Shown here one piece after another: positions 26,476 through 39,850 of a stretch of 64,000 nt of DNA. The notes under the pieces were generated by a model. The model saw only the letters and a program-made list of their open reading frames with translations, did no database searches and was not told the origin of the DNA. How positions within the stretch are numbered: the stretch's first letter is position 1; every line of letters begins with the position of its first letter. This DNA comes from Larus michahellis (lineage: Eukaryota; Chordata; Aves; Charadriiformes; Laridae). The position numbers and the translations under genes were made by a program. The stretch spans positions 128,338,224 through 128,402,223 of the forward strand of contig NC_133898.1 of assembly GCF_964199755.1 (NCBI RefSeq), given 5' to 3'.

Positions 26476-28794
26476 TGTCCCAACCCTACAGAGGTGTTTG
26501 TCTCTTTGGTTTCTGAATTCATGCAATTCAGACTCCAGCTCTTTCTGGCTTGTATGGTCTGTTCTTATTAACAAGGCTTGGGGTTTGGTTTTAGAGGGGT
26601 AATTTCTCTCACAAACAAGAGGTCTGAATTAGCCTCAGCTGTCCTCAGCTCCTGCTTTCTCCTGGGAAGAGATGAGAGCGGTGGGGTCAGTGCACGCAAC
26701 TCCAGAGACTCCCAGGTCACCTCCTGGTAGCCCACCATGAAGGAAACCAGCCCCATCTATGCCTTCATCCACCTGATTTCCAGATGTCTATATTCTGCTC
26801 GATGTTTGCACTGGAGCTAAACTGAGGTCGGGATTATATTTACACCCCCAAAAATGTCCTCTACTGATGGCCAAATACCTGTGACTAAGAAGGATGCTCA
26901 GGTAGGTGCAGACTGCCTTGCCACCAGTCAGACCTTCCAGCAAAGTCAGCGATGTGGGTCAGGGCTGACACAGCCACCAGCACCCAGCAAAGCAACCCCA
27001 GACACCACTTTCAGATGCAGGTACCCCGAAATCCTTGCACGGAGTGTTTCCTATGCGCTTTCAGGAATCTTTGGCATTGGAAGCATGAAGGGGTGCAGGG
27101 GGGTTAGGTGGAAATTAAGTCACTTGTGCCCTGCTCCTGCATCCCACTTAATACACGGCAAGTTGATTTTCAAAACATCATTGATGCTGTGGATCGGAGC
27201 AATGGCAGGTTTATTACCTGCCCCGCAGCTCACTCTGCCTGAAAACAGTTCCAGGGTGACAGAATAAGCATTGCTGATCAATGATGCAGGCAAGATGGAG
27301 AAGGAGGAGGAAAAAAAGACCTGTGGGGTTTGCAGCATGGGCCACTCAGGCATTTCACAAGGAGATGGAGAGCAATAGGGTGGGCTGAGCCCCAAAATCA
27401 CATAAGCAACCTGCTCTGGGCAGGGCCATCCTTGGGACAGACCTGGCTTAGGGCTTATCCTTTGGTAAATCAGTTGGCAGCAGTTTCCACTCCTCTCAGT
27501 GAAGGATTTACCCCCAATTTAGCCATCCTCTGCTTTGCTGAGCATCTACTCAGCTTTTTGTAGGATGCTGCTGAAGCTGGGGGATTCACCTAACATTCTA
27601 CACACAAGCCAGCAGCTGTCCTGAGCCCTGGGTGAGAGCCAAGGGGCGCTTCACAGCACCCACCACCCAAAGCCAAGGGACCTCTGAACTGGCCTCGAGG
27701 ACCTGCAGTCCTCAAGGGTGTGTTTTAAAGCCCCTTCTCAAGAGCTATGGGGTGGTGTTAAGGTCGGAAGAGGGGCCCCCTTTCAACAGGACTGATTTCA
27801 GGAGGGGGTTTGGCCCATCAATCCCCATCTGACCTAAGTCTGTCATGAAGCAGAGACTTACCTGCTCAGAGACACACTTTTCCCACCATGATGCCACAAT
27901 ACAAAGGTGGTTCCAAGAAACCCCGAACTTTGATCAAATTGAGTAAGAAAGAAAGAATAGAGCTAGGGCTGCAATTCTCCATTGCGAGAAGATGTGTCCT
28001 AGACCAGGTCCTGGCTTGACCAGCATGCAGACCCCTGGCAGAAGGACCTCCATCTCCCAGAGACCATGCAGTCAAACAGTGTGGAAGAAGTTATTGTTTC
28101 CAGTCTCTCCACCATCCTACAAATAACCCCTGCCCTTCCACCTTTGGGGTAGAAATCCATGATTGTACATGCAGTGGGCCAAAACTATGTGAGGGACCAT
28201 GACAACCCAGTGGAGATGGCCATGGTCCAGTGAGCGGATCCATCCCCCGTCCTGTGGGGACCCTGTTTGCCAGCACAAATACAGATGACAAAGCCCACTT
28301 CAGCCATCATCCAGTTGCACAAAGCCTTATATGAGCTTTATATGGGCCTTCACCTCGTATTAACCCCATGTTCTTTCAAGGAAATGTGGCAGAGACCCAG
28401 AGTTCCTCAGAGGCCAGGACACAGTTCATTAGTGTGTAATTGCATGAGCAATTACAGCAGAAAGGCTAAAAGAAACCTAAACAGAAGGGCCAGCCCCAGC
28501 CCCGAGCCACTAGGTCGTATCCATGTCCTTGCACAGTGCATAAGGAGATGCGAAGGAAAGTTTGATGGCTCCAGGAAGTGTAATTAACTTGCAGTGATGA
28601 GTGGGAGACTGGGAACAATATTAATGCAGCATATATCATCTTTTAAACAAGTCCTGTTTACTTATAACAGGCTCCCATGACCTGTGCCCTGAACTTAAAC
28701 CTCCCCCTTTGCTCTCTTATCCACTCATCTCCGGATTTTTGCGTCGCTGGGTGAAAGGGAAGGTCGGTCTGTTGGTTCGCAAGCTCGCTTGGCC
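26476..28794. other. Intergenic, no gene seen (26.5-28.8 kb)
   Basis: Unique-looking sequence with no supported gene. It contains a perfect palindrome at 28,435-28,456, listed separately. Confidence 0.5.
28435..28456. promoter_or_regulatory. Perfect 9-bp inverted repeat with TAATTGC/GCAATTA half-sites
   Basis: TGTAATTGC and its exact reverse complement GCAATTACA are separated by ATGA. Each arm contains an ATTA-type homeodomain core, as expected for a dimer or paired homeodomain/POU site. The surrounding 28,400-28,680 is AT-rich and repeat-free. Binding is inference only. Confidence 0.35.
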
Positions 28795-28930
28795 CTTAGG
28801 AAATGTAGACGAACAGATCTGGGAAGAGCCTTGAGAGATTGTTCAGATCATTTCCCTGCCCTGTGGGAGGAGAAACTCCACGTAAACCAGTGCTGGCAGT
28901 ATCTACCTGATGGTCTCACCAAGTATCACA
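28795..28930 (-). mobile_element. Ancient CR1 3' end, antisense (degenerate)
   Basis: AGGAAATGTAGACG, GAAGAGCCTTGAGAGATTGT, CAGATCATTTCCCTGCCCTG and TGGCAGTATCTACCTGATG follow, in order, the antisense 3' end of an old amniote CR1 (family pattern: GAAATGTAGG, GACCTCGAGAGGTCATCTAG, CCCTGC). It is strongly mutated. Confidence 0.55.
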
Positions 28931-30040
28931 CCTACATTGTGCACAACGCCTTGTGTCTCATCTGGGTTTTCTCTGCCAGAGACTGAACGATCCCCTTTGT
29001 CCTGGCTCAGTCCCATGGCTCTACATGCCCCAGGGACCCTACTCCATCCCTTTGATTTGCCTTTTCACCCCAGGGTGATGCCCATGACATGGAGAAGCTG
29101 GTAGCAGGGTTCTTCATCTCCATCCAAATCCTGGTGGTATCTTCTGGAAAATCCTCCTTTCTCCAAAAAGACCTTTTTTTTTTAAGTTCACCACCCCCAT
29201 GTGCACATGTACACGGTTCTTTTGGAGTCAGTGGGACTCATCCTGGCCAAACCTGTGCCCACAGCCGAATGAGTGAGTGGGTGCAGAGCATCTGAGCCTG
29301 CCTGCAGCTTTATACCGGCTCCGGTACTGCCCTTCCCACACAAATGAAACTAAGTCAACTCTTTAATTATACCAGGTTTCTCAAAAAAGGGACAATTTTC
29401 TAGGGAATGTGCTTAAATATATGTTTAACGTCTATCTTGAAGCAAGCCCTGACAGCAAGGCAGGCTGCATGGTGGGGACAGAGAGACCTCCCAGCAGTGA
29501 GGGAGGGATCTCCGAGGGGATGGGCCCGGGACAAGATGGGTCCTTGGTGGTGCTGGGAGAAAGGCGATCTGCTCCTTGCTCAGCCTGCCCCATGAATGGG
29601 ATAAAGGGACAGCCATGGGTCGGGCCCTGCTGTAAATTACACAGATACACTATAAATAGATGCAGTTTCCTGCTGGAGCCCATTTCTTGTTGTTTTAAGG
29701 GCCCGAGCTGGGCCCCATGAAGCCAAGGGGAGTGGAGGATGTGCTGTTGCAGAAAAGAGTGGTCTTCGGCACGCTGATGCCCAGCCTGACCCCAGCACCA
29801 GCTTTTCTCCAAGGCAGAGCCCCTGTCACCATGCAGTGGCCCGGAAAGTGGATGGACAAGACTTTCTGGGGTTAAAGACAACTCACCTCCTCCCTGTCGA
29901 TGAGCCAGTTCCTTGCCATGCCTCCCTTTGGTCTGCTGCATCTCCCTGGGAGGAAAGTCCTGTTGAAATGGCAAGTCTCTTGCAGCAGGATTAGAGATTG
30001 GGAAAGGGCCTTTCACCAGAGGGCTCATTCAAGAAGGGAA
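28931..30040. other. Intergenic, no gene seen (28.9-30.0 kb)
   Basis: No supported gene or repeat was noticed. Confidence 0.5.
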
Positions 30041-30492
30041 ATCATAGAATCATAGAATGGTTAGAGTTGGAAGGGACCTTAAAGATCTTCTAGTTACATC
30101 CCCCTGCCCTGGGCAGGGACACCTCCCACCACACCAGGTTCCTCCAAGCCCCCTCCAACTTGGCCTTGAACCCCTCCAGGGATGGGGCAGCCACAGCTGC
30201 TCTCGGCAACCTGGGCCAGGGGCTCACCACCCTCACACCAAAGAATTTCTTCCAAACTTCTAACCTAAATCTCCTCTCTTCCAGTTTAAAACCATTACCC
30301 CTCGTCCCATGGCTCCCCTCCTTGCTCCACAGTCCCTCCCCAGCTTTCCTGGAGCCCCTTTAGGGACTGGCAGTGGTTGGAAGGTCTCCGCGGAGCCTTC
30401 TCTTCTCCAGGCTGAACCCCCCCAGCTCTCTCAGCCTGTTCTCCCAGCAGAGGGGCTCCAGCCCTCAGATCATCTCTGTGGCCCTTGCCTCC
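30041..30492 (-). mobile_element. CR1 LINE, about 0.45 kb, antisense
   Basis: It starts with the octamer tail in reverse complement (ATCATAGAATCATAGAATGG). The full 3' UTR and the start of the ORF2 C-terminal region follow, ending abruptly after GGCTCCAGCCCTCAGATCAT. Confidence 0.95.
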
Positions 30493-31092
30493 ATCCATTT
30501 TTTAAAGTAGCCCAGAGAAATTCTTGCCAGGATGAGTTTAGGTGGTGTCATACTACCTTGAAGCAAAGGCGCAGGAATGGGAGCTCTCCTGCCAACTCTT
30601 CGATCCTGTGATCATCCCCAGACTCAAAACAGCATTGGCAGTAATGTCACAAATCTTACTGTGAGTCCTTCCTGCTGCTGGCCTCAGTCTTAATCCCTAC
30701 CCCCATGCATGAGATTTTTGCAGGTAGGGCTTGAAGGAAGGTCTGTGCCATGCTCACCTGCAGTGATCACAGGTTCTGGGTCTGCGGGGCCGAGGCGGGG
30801 AGTAGCGTCCCCAGACTCAAGTTCATCTTGCAACCAAAAACGTCCTGCCCTCATTTACCTGCTGGTCCTTCCCACTGACACGATGGAGTGGGATTTCCAC
30901 CAGATGAAAAAAGGGAGAACTCGGGCTGGAAGGACCTTTGGCCTCGAGCAGTCCCTGGCCAAGCTACTGCAGCAATCCCTTCCCATAAACCCAGCTGTGA
31001 GGTGTACATGTGAAATGGATTAGTTAACTTCACCCCTACTTCTGATTTGCATCCCACTGTGGAGGTCCCCTTGCTCTCCATGCAGAGACTTG
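30493..31092. other. Intergenic, nothing firm
   Basis: No gene. Around 30,905-30,985 a CTGGAAGGACCTTTGGCCTC-like patch could be a very degraded CR1 end, but it is too weak to call. Confidence 0.4.
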
Positions 31093-31292
31093 CATCTTCT
31101 TTACTTCTTTGCTGTGAGGGTGGCAGAGCCCTGTCACAGGCTGCCCAGAGAGGTGGTGGAGTCTCCGTCTCTGGAGACATTCCAACCCCGCCGGGACGCT
31201 TTCCTGTGCCAACTGCTCTGGGTGACCCTGCTCTGGCTGGGGGTTGGACGGGATGATCTCCAGAGGGCCCTTCCAACCCTGGCCAGTCTGCG
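31093..31292 (+). mobile_element. CR1 LINE 3' end, sense
   Basis: GGCTGCCCAGAGAGGTGGTG, GAGTCTCCGTCTCTGGAGAC and GGGGGTTGGACGGGATGATC precede CCTTCCAACCCTGG in the order of a CR1 3' end. The subfamily differs from the 30.0 kb copy (GGTGGTGGAGTCTCC type). Confidence 0.9.
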
Positions 31293-34200
31293 ATCTCCTG
31301 CCCACCCAGCTGGTAGCAACCAGCCATGGGTCAGTGCCACTTGCACGAAGGGCTTCCTCCATGGGGAGAGCAAAGCAGGAGAGAGCAGCGGGGCTGTCCT
31401 GCCTCCTGCTCTGCCTCTTTTTAAACAAAATGTCTCCAACATAACTATGGAGCCCCTGCGTTAGGGCTGGGGAAGCCAAGACAGTTTGCAGGTACCGCTA
31501 TTTTCTGCAGCCTAAGCTGACTATTTTCCAGAAAGCAATATACAGAGTTAAACTTGAGGGCTACCGCGTCTGACCTCAAAGCCATAGAGAATTTGTGCTC
31601 CTGTTTTGATTAGGACTTACAGTTTCAAGGAATGAGCACTAATGCTCCCAGACCTCCTGGAAATCACTGAAGCCATTTTTAGACTATGAATAATTCTTAA
31701 AGGGGAGCCCACTGATACCGAACTGCTCTCTGCTAGCAGGAGAGCCCCTTTGCTGCCGATCTGTGCAGCTAACCCATAATTTTCCATATCCACGCATGTA
31801 CAAATCCAGCCCTTTTTCTACTTGAGATGAAGTCTGGCTTTCTCTTAGCAGCCAGGGCTCAGTATTTTCCTCCCTCTGCCCTGTAGACCCACCAGCACTG
31901 TGGCTGAGGAGGCCCCAAGGAATGAACTGCAGAAGGTCCCTTGGCTTCTCCTGGCTCCTAACACGGCCTCCACAAGCTGGACTGAAGACCCCTCAGGCAG
32001 CCTGGGTTCTCTTCAGACCCCTTTCCCTGATGGACTGTAATGAGGGTGGTCACTCTGTTAAACCATCCCATGCATTTGAAGCCATTCTGGTCCTCCCTTG
32101 ATGCTCCTCACGGTCCCCAGCCATCCCGTGCTCCCCTCCTCTCTTCCAAATCTGCTCAAGTCAGAGCAAAACCACAGAAAGAGAAAGAAAACCTGTTCCC
32201 AGCTCCAGCCCAGGGGGAAAAGGTCTGGGGAGCTAATTATAGACCAGTGCATCAGAGCCATCAATAATTCAGGAAGCTCTGAAATTGGAGATGAGATGCA
32301 GGATGGTGCTGTCCCGGCGGCTGAAGCACCAAACGCTGCTCTGCCCTTGGAGTCAGGGTGGTCAAACCATGGGTGAAAATGTGGGATGCAGCGCTATCAA
32401 CTGTCCATTTCAAGGGGCAGACACCAAATTCAGGATCCCCATCCTTTCTCCTGCTTGACCAACAAATGAAGACGGCAGGATCCTGCTTCTCTCAAGGCTT
32501 CAAGCCACCAAGCTCCAGCTTGCTGCTAGGCTGTGCCTCCCAAGAAAGACCCAAGTCTCATTTATCACCTCTTCCCACACTCAGCTCTGTGCTTTTCTCT
32601 ACCCTGAGTAAGGTTTTGAGCTTGCTGGAACAGGATTTTATTTGTGAGGTTGTGGTTAGGGTATCCACACAGCACTGTGCATTCTCTGGCGCTGTAGAAA
32701 TGCTCCACTCCTGCCATCCTTGAGACGTTGGGATCAGGTCATCACACTTTTCTGAGCATCCCTTAAATTTAGAGGGAAGAGGGAGGAGGAAAACAGGGAG
32801 GTGAAAGCCTGAAGCTGAAGTTAACACAACAGCACAGGGGGCTTCTCTTGCTAAATTGGGAATTCAACCCGTCCCTGGATGCATTTCCCACCAGCTGAGC
32901 TTCTGAAAGGACACGTGCCCACCCCCATCTCAGCTTCAGCAAAACAGGAGTGATTGCATTTGCTGAAGTAGATGAATCCAAGCAATTATGATGTCAGCAC
33001 ACCCTGAAAACACAGCCCAAGTTTCTCCTACCTGTCTCACAGCTGGATGTGCACACCTGGATGAGCTCTCAAACACCCCCCAGGTTAGTGCACACCTATG
33101 TTCAGCCCCATGGACACACCACCATGTGCTGACACACACAGGTGTGCACCAACGTGTTCAGATATGCAGGAAGTATTTAGAAGCAGCTGAATTCAGGTTC
33201 CTAACACCACAGAAGAGGGGGCAAGGAGAAATCCCACCCAAAGGGCATCGCACTCATGGTACTCAGTGCAATCAAAATTCAAGGCAAAACTCCCACAGGG
33301 CATAAAAACGCTGTCCCACAGGGCACCGGTCCCTTGTGCTGACTGCACCGGGATGTGTCTCCAAAAATTAGGGCCCTGAAGGACGTGAATTACTGGATTT
33401 GCTCTGAGCATCGTCAAATGTGGCTGGGACCAGCTCCAAAATGGGGCTGGTGCGTAGTCTGGGATGCTGCTATAGCAGCGAGCATCCCTTCCCGGCAGCT
33501 CGGGCAGCTCTCAGCTGAGGCTCTGGCTCCCTCTCCTGACACCTTTTGCTGGCCCAAACGTCTTCCCAAAAGCTGGTGGGGAAGGCACTGGTGTTGCCCA
33601 TGGCCTGTCAGGTGTTGGCCACAGGCACGAACCAAACCACCGAGTGGCTCAGGCTTCCCTCAAAATCCAGTTTTGGTGATGGTTCACCCACGGAAACATT
33701 TGACAGAACAATTGAGTGCAACGTGCAGCAAAGCTTCCTTCAAAAAGCCATATTAATCATGATGAACCAAACCAAAGCAACCCCAGACCCATGCCAAGCA
33801 TGGCCACTGGCAGTGCGTGTAGGATACACATCTTTCTCCTGGATCTCCAGTGAGCTTCCCCCATGTCCATCTCATTCGAGTCCATCTGAGTTCACACGTG
33901 GGAGAGCTCTTCTTGCTTCTCTAAGCCCGCTGGCCAGAGGTTCTCCCAGGGTGGGTTTTACAGACCCCTGACCCCACCAATATCCACGCTGAGGGCCAGG
34001 CCACCTCTGGCTCATCCTTGGGATCTCCATGTCAAGGAAAGGTAAACCAGGAGAGCAGCAGCACGGACAAGCTGGAGAAGGGAAGAACCCGGAGCCAAAT
34101 GCGGGGTCTGAGTGGGGAGGTGGCCTTGGTATCCCTGAGGGAGTTTTAGGAGAGGGGTGATGCTATCACCGGGATGAATGTATTTAAGTGGGTATTAGTA

Positions 34201-37147
34201 GACCACAGGAGCAAGGAAAGCCTTCTGGAAAGCAAGGATAACGCCACTTGTGAAGCTGTGCTTGGTTCCCTCTTGATCAGGCTGGTCCCCCCCAGGGGTG
34301 TCAGCAGCAGCAGCACCGCAGGGACTCAGCATGGGGCTCAGCCCCATACCCCAAACTCCTTCTCCTCGCTGTCCTCTGCCCCTGCTCCATCTCCTCTGCC
34401 CGGCTCCCACCAGCAGATGGCAAGACAAGCCCACATTTTGGGGTGAAAGCCACCCTGAGCCCCTAGGAGACAGGCCTGTGCCTGGGAGAGGCTTCTCTAA
34501 TGTCTAATATGAGGTTCAGTTCACCCTGGGGCATCTCCCTCTCTCTTCTTCCAGCTGCCCCTGTCCCAAAATTTCTACAGACTTGGCATTTTTAATTTCT
34601 CTGTTCCTCGGTGCATCTTGGCTGAAATCAATCATGGGACGCAATTATTGCTGGGGGAGCGCTGAGGAGCAGACAGACAAACGGTTGGGCATATAATTCT
34701 TCGTTTTCTTAGGAAGCGGATTAAGAAATATCGCTGGTACAGGAGTTTGGGAGCTCGGGAGGAGCAAGGGGGAACGGCCAGATTTCGAGTCCTCTAGAAA
34801 AATAACAGAAAAAGCAATGCTGGCCCTCTGCAAATCCCTTTGCAGATCATCTGGCTGTGTTCCCTGCCTGAATTTGGCCGTCTCAGGAGAGATTTGGTTC
34901 ACATACCCCCACATTCCTATTTTTAATACCCCTGGGATTTATTCCAGGGACCATTTTCCTCTCTATATATAAGCTTCCCATCCTGGCTTCCTGCCTATGG
35001 GACCACATGGGTTTCTGAGGCATCGTGCATGGATTAGGGCAGGAAATCTCCTCTCCCCATGGCCAGGGACCACGCTGCCAACCTCTCCTGGCTGCTGGCA
35101 CAGGCTCAGCGGCAGCAGCGTGGCACTTGCTGTCCCCTAACGATACCTGGAGTCACTTTGGGGGCTCCAAGAGCCACAGCATGGCCAGGGCTCCCCGAGT
35201 TATCACCGTGCACTTGGACGTTGTGAGACATCCAAGTTTAACCTCGCCAACATGTGAAAGAGATACAGGGGGAAAAGAAAGTTTAAAGCAAAATGCATCA
35301 TCTTGCAAAGTAGCTGCGCTGCTCAGGTTCTAGAGTAATGTTTGGATTCACCCTGAAATGCTAATCCACAGCCAGACAGGAAAAAAAGGCAGGGAAAATC
35401 GTGATAAAGTCTGCTTTAAAAAGGTTGCTGGGAAGTGGAGGGCCGGTTTCACGTAAACATGTGTCTCCAAGTTGTGTGCAGCCATCCATTTTCCTTAAAA
35501 AAAAACCCAAAACACACATGTAAAACCCAGTATTTGGGAAGTTTTGCATCATCAGCCCCTGCAACACATCGTACACAAGGCCTACAAAATCCAGGGCGGA
35601 GAGGATGTGGCAATGCAAAGCACCTTTTTTTGGCCTGAGCTCACTCTCTGAGGAGGGAGAATCCCCCACCTCCCCGCTTCTCCAAAATCACTCCTTGAAC
35701 AGCTTCTCCGTGGTCACAGAAGAAACCTGGGCCAGCTGTACCTCTGACACCAACCTTGGCCATGGAAAAGCCCTTTCCAAAGACTTCTCCTGCTCCAGCA
35801 GTGTTGCTTGCCCCACGCACATCCCAAATCGGGGCAATCGCTGCACACCCAAATGTCTCCCACGGCCAGAGGATCATCAGTGCTCACCACCTCCATTTCT
35901 GTCTCCCGGCCAACGACAGCTCTAATTAATTAATGGCTTCCGGAGAGACAACAAGTCAAGCCTTAAATTAAACTTTCCACTTCAACAGGCATCTCAGCAG
36001 GGATGGAGACCCCTGCCCTGGCCAGATGACAAATAAAGCTGCGACGGGCTCCACGCGTCTCGGAAGAGATGGAGACGCCGCTTCTTGTGGCGATGGGAAA
36101 GGATTTGGAACCAAAAACCCATTGTGAAGAAACGTTGGCCAGAGCAATGAGCAGAAACTTCTTGGCAAGGTGTTGGAAGAGCATCCGGGCTTGGAGTTCC
36201 CCAAGTGGAGCTTCTGGCAGCATCGCCACCAGTGTCAATGGCCCTCCTCTCACTATGCTTTTATCATTCAAAAGGTTTAAATCAGGACTTTCTTTCAAAA
36301 ATGCTGCCTGGTCCTGGACTGAGAGGAAGTACTTTTAAGAAAGAAAATAATCCCTGAAATTTTTTACTTATTAAACCCTTGCATTTTTGGTAAATAAAAA
36401 AGGATTTTTTTTTTTTAATTTAAATTACAATTTTTAAAGTAAATACATGAAACCAGAAAGCTGAAGAGAAAAAAGAAACAAGCCAACATCGATGTCATAA
36501 ACCTTTTTTTTCCCTTTTTTGTGGATGAAGAGTGCTGGGAATGGGAAGGAGTTTGGAAAAATCTTCCCAGACAAAGCTGAATCGAACCATGTTGATTTGC
36601 ATTGCACTCCCAGCAAGGGAGTGAGGGTGAAGGCCACCACCAGTGCCCCAGCAGGAATGTGGGGTGGAGCTGGGTTTTCTGGGAAAGACGTCTGTCAGAG
36701 AGCTCTAATCTCTCTGTCCCACTGGTCACCCCAAGTCCCAGAAACCCTCAGGGAAGGTCTCAAATCCTCCTGTTCTCTCTAGACAGCATTTCCAGGGAAA
36801 TCCAAAATGCCAGGACAGAGGCCAAATGTCATGTCCTCCTCCCACCTCTTTGCCTTCCCCTCTGCTCTCCACTGCACACCCTTTTCGGCTGTGGCCAACT
36901 CCAGAACTTCCCAGTGTCTGGGCTACATGGGGCCTTCACACCTTCTCCACCCTTTTAAGTGGTCCTTCACTGAGCATTGTACGGTTTACAGAGAGACACA
37001 GGAGAGAAGGAAGAAGATCCCGTAGGGACAAACAATGGGGAGACTGATTCCTGAATTTCTGCCAAAGGAGATGGCAGATGTCCAAGCCCCATCACCTGGG
37101 CCAGACAAGGGTGATCCAATGGTCATGGGTCACAGCCTCCTCCTCCT

Positions 37148-37217
37148 CGGGTTCCAAGCCTGATGATGCTTTTTTCCGCCTTGGGTTCCGAACCTTATGA
37201 TGCATTTTTTCCTCCTT
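37148..37217 (+). repeat. Imperfect direct duplication, about 36 bp
   Basis: GGGTTCC followed by a TGATGATGCTTTTTTCCGCC-type segment is repeated as GGGTTCC then TTATGATGCATTTTTTCCTC. The two copies are adjacent, with several mismatches. Confidence 0.6.
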
Positions 37218-38271
37218 CGCACAGTGCAACTGCCCTTCCCCACGACAACCCCCTTCACCGCGGTGGCTGTAGTTCTGTTGCAATCTCTGTAGAGTCAAAA
37301 CCCCTCCAAGCTGCCCTGGACCCTTGCACAGACACACTGTCTGGATCAGGGCACAGTGTGTCCCCAGGGACGAAGGTACAACCGTTCCCATGCAATGTGG
37401 ATCTTGCTGGCCCCGTTCTCCTGCTGGCGGAGGACCCACAGGGGTCACTGGCAGGGATACGTGCCTGGGGACGGGTGGGAAACGTCATGACCCCTCTCCC
37501 AAAGGCTCAGAGTTATCTTGGGCAAACGTGCCAGCCCCTGTTGCCAGGCGGGGTGGCTGGAGGTGGAAAATCTGCTCCTGGCGCTGATCCTGGGACACGC
37601 TGCCAACAGAGTAAATACCCCCAGGCAGCCACAGGTCATCGGCAGCTCAAACATCTGCCCTATCATCTACAGCATGTCTTGAGTGAGACCCTGCTGCTCT
37701 TGCGCACTGGATGGGGTAGTTTTTCCACCCAGCAAGAAGATCACGAGGCTGAGGGTCAGCAAGATGAAGAAATAAAGGTGTTGCTGTTTTCTTGGAACTC
37801 GTCAGCCAGCCGGCAGAGAAAGCAGTTGAGCAAACCTCTGGGTAGATCATGTGCTCTACGTAGATGACGTTCTCTGCTTGGTGTCATCACCAGGCTTTGC
37901 AAGTCCTCTGCCATGAATGGAGGAGGCAATATTCATGGACAACTGCTGAAAGAGGTGGTGCCACAGTGCAAATCAAGGGCTGAACCTTGGGCATTGGGCT
38001 CGCGGAGCTGATGTCCACAGGGAAGTTTGGGCATGCAGTGCAGTGGAGCGATGGGGCCACAATGAGTCCCTGGTGAGTCCTGTTGCCCCTAGCAAGAGCT
38101 CAGATTTTGCCAGAGTCTACTTTCTACCCCCATGCTGGATACTAACCCCTCTGCTCCCCATCAGCACACTCCAGCAGCAGCAGCTCCTCCAGGGAGGCTG
38201 CTGCATGGTCTGGTGGGGAAACCAGAAAATCAGCTGTCCTAGGCTTGGATGAGCAGGATCTTCACCACATC

Positions 38272-38290
38272 GACTCCTCCTCCTCCTCCT
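38272..38290 (+). repeat. CTC triplet microsatellite
   Basis: A run of CTC repeats about 18 bp long in intergenic DNA. Confidence 0.7.
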
Positions 38291-39850
38291 GCCCTCAGTA
38301 CTGGTAAAGATGGCTGTTACCTGATTGGGGATTTTTTTTTTTTTTTGTTATGTATGTCAGGTTTCATACCACCTTCAAGCAGGGAAGAGATTGCAGGAGG
38401 AATAGGGGTTATTCCCGGTTTCCAAAGCACATTTGGCTTCAACAGGGATGGCTGTGACACCTATTGGACCCTGGCACAACTTCAAACCTGCTTAACCCAC
38501 ACATAACCATGGCAAAACACCAAGCAGATGTGGAAGGAGGAGAGATGACATAAAAAAGGAGTGATACGAAGAAAGAGAAATTGCTCATTCGTTGACCTTT
38601 CCTCCCTTTGCATTTCCCCAAAGGCAAGTGCAATGGGGAATAGCGTGGAGGGACACGTGTGGCTGGCCATGAGGGGGCTGGCCTCAGGCAGAGGAAAAGG
38701 GGCATCTATTTGCAAAAGGAATAATTTTTATTTCATTATTAGACACCCACATCAATCAGTTGCAAGACACAAACCCATAGCAAACCAAGTTTCCCTCGTG
38801 CTGGAGCTCGATAAACCACTGATTCCATGGAACGGCATCCTTGGGGTGGTGTTTCTCTGTAACTAAACACACTCAGACACTCCGTGATGAGCTCCCGATA
38901 ACACGCTGTACCGAAAATACCATTTTAGCAGTTTGTCGTCGTTCAGGAAATGTTGGCGAGCCATATCTGAGCAACAACAGCGTAATTCCTGTGCTTACCA
39001 AAGGAATGTAAGAATAATGCTGTGGCCATATAGTGGAAAACGGCGAGTCCACTAAGAAAGATAATAAAAATATAAAAAATGATTGTAAATAAAATAGCGA
39101 TAAAATATTAAAACCTTGCACTTTTCAAAAATTACAGATTTTTGAGCTCATACAGTTCATATCCATTTTCAGAAGGTTATTTTTTCCTTTAAAATTGTAA
39201 AGATTCATAAGGTAGGGATTGTTTCTCAAGTCCATGTGACAGTCTCTCAGAATCACAAGACTCGAGGAGCTGGGGCTTTAAAAAAAGCACCAAATCTCAT
39301 GAATCTTGGGCTTCAGATGTGAAGAACCGGCAGCGCCAGTTGAAGGGGAAGCGGATGGTCAGTGGACGAACTCTGAACTTTGCTTTGTCTCCTCTGACAT
39401 GTTGCTTTCGCAACAGCTCTGCTGATGGCAGGTCTTTATCCTGGCGTTACGGAAAGGCTGGAGAGATTAAGGACCTCTTGCACCAGACCGGTAAGGCGAG
39501 ATCATCCCGGCAGCAATGCTCCTTCCTTGCCAAAAAATGATCAGCTCGGTGACGTCCTTGGAGCTGCACACTGACGTCCCTTGCCAAGAACCTCCTCCAC
39601 TGAGGATTGGTCTAAAGGTCACCCACCCATCCAGAAACACGCTGTCACCTCACTGCAGGAGGAAAACTCCTGGGGATGAGTTGATCCTGCCAGGAGCACA
39701 GTCCCAGCCCTTTCCCCTGGACAAGGAGGGGGCTGAGACAAAGGCAGGGCCTTGCTGAGCAACCAGCAGCACTGTGGAGATCACATCTGTTGAACTTAAG
39801 AGGGCCAGGGGACACATCTTTTTGTTAGGGGAACATATTTAAGAGCTGCC

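Larger units (their letters stand above)
31293..39850. other. Long CR1-free intergenic stretch (31.3-39.85 kb)
   Basis: About 8.5 kb in which I recognised no CR1 fragment and no gene. It contains an imperfect direct duplication at 37,148-37,217, a CTC triplet run at 38,272-38,290, a T run at 38,332-38,346 and AT-rich stretches near 36,390-36,440 and 39,050-39,200. A 234-codon frame at 37,163-37,867 has no family signature and overlaps the duplication, so it is not called. Confidence 0.55.

Noticed and set aside
37163..37867. Plus frame of 234 codons
   Set aside because: It spans the direct duplication and has no domain, no splice evidence, and several overlapping frames on both strands.
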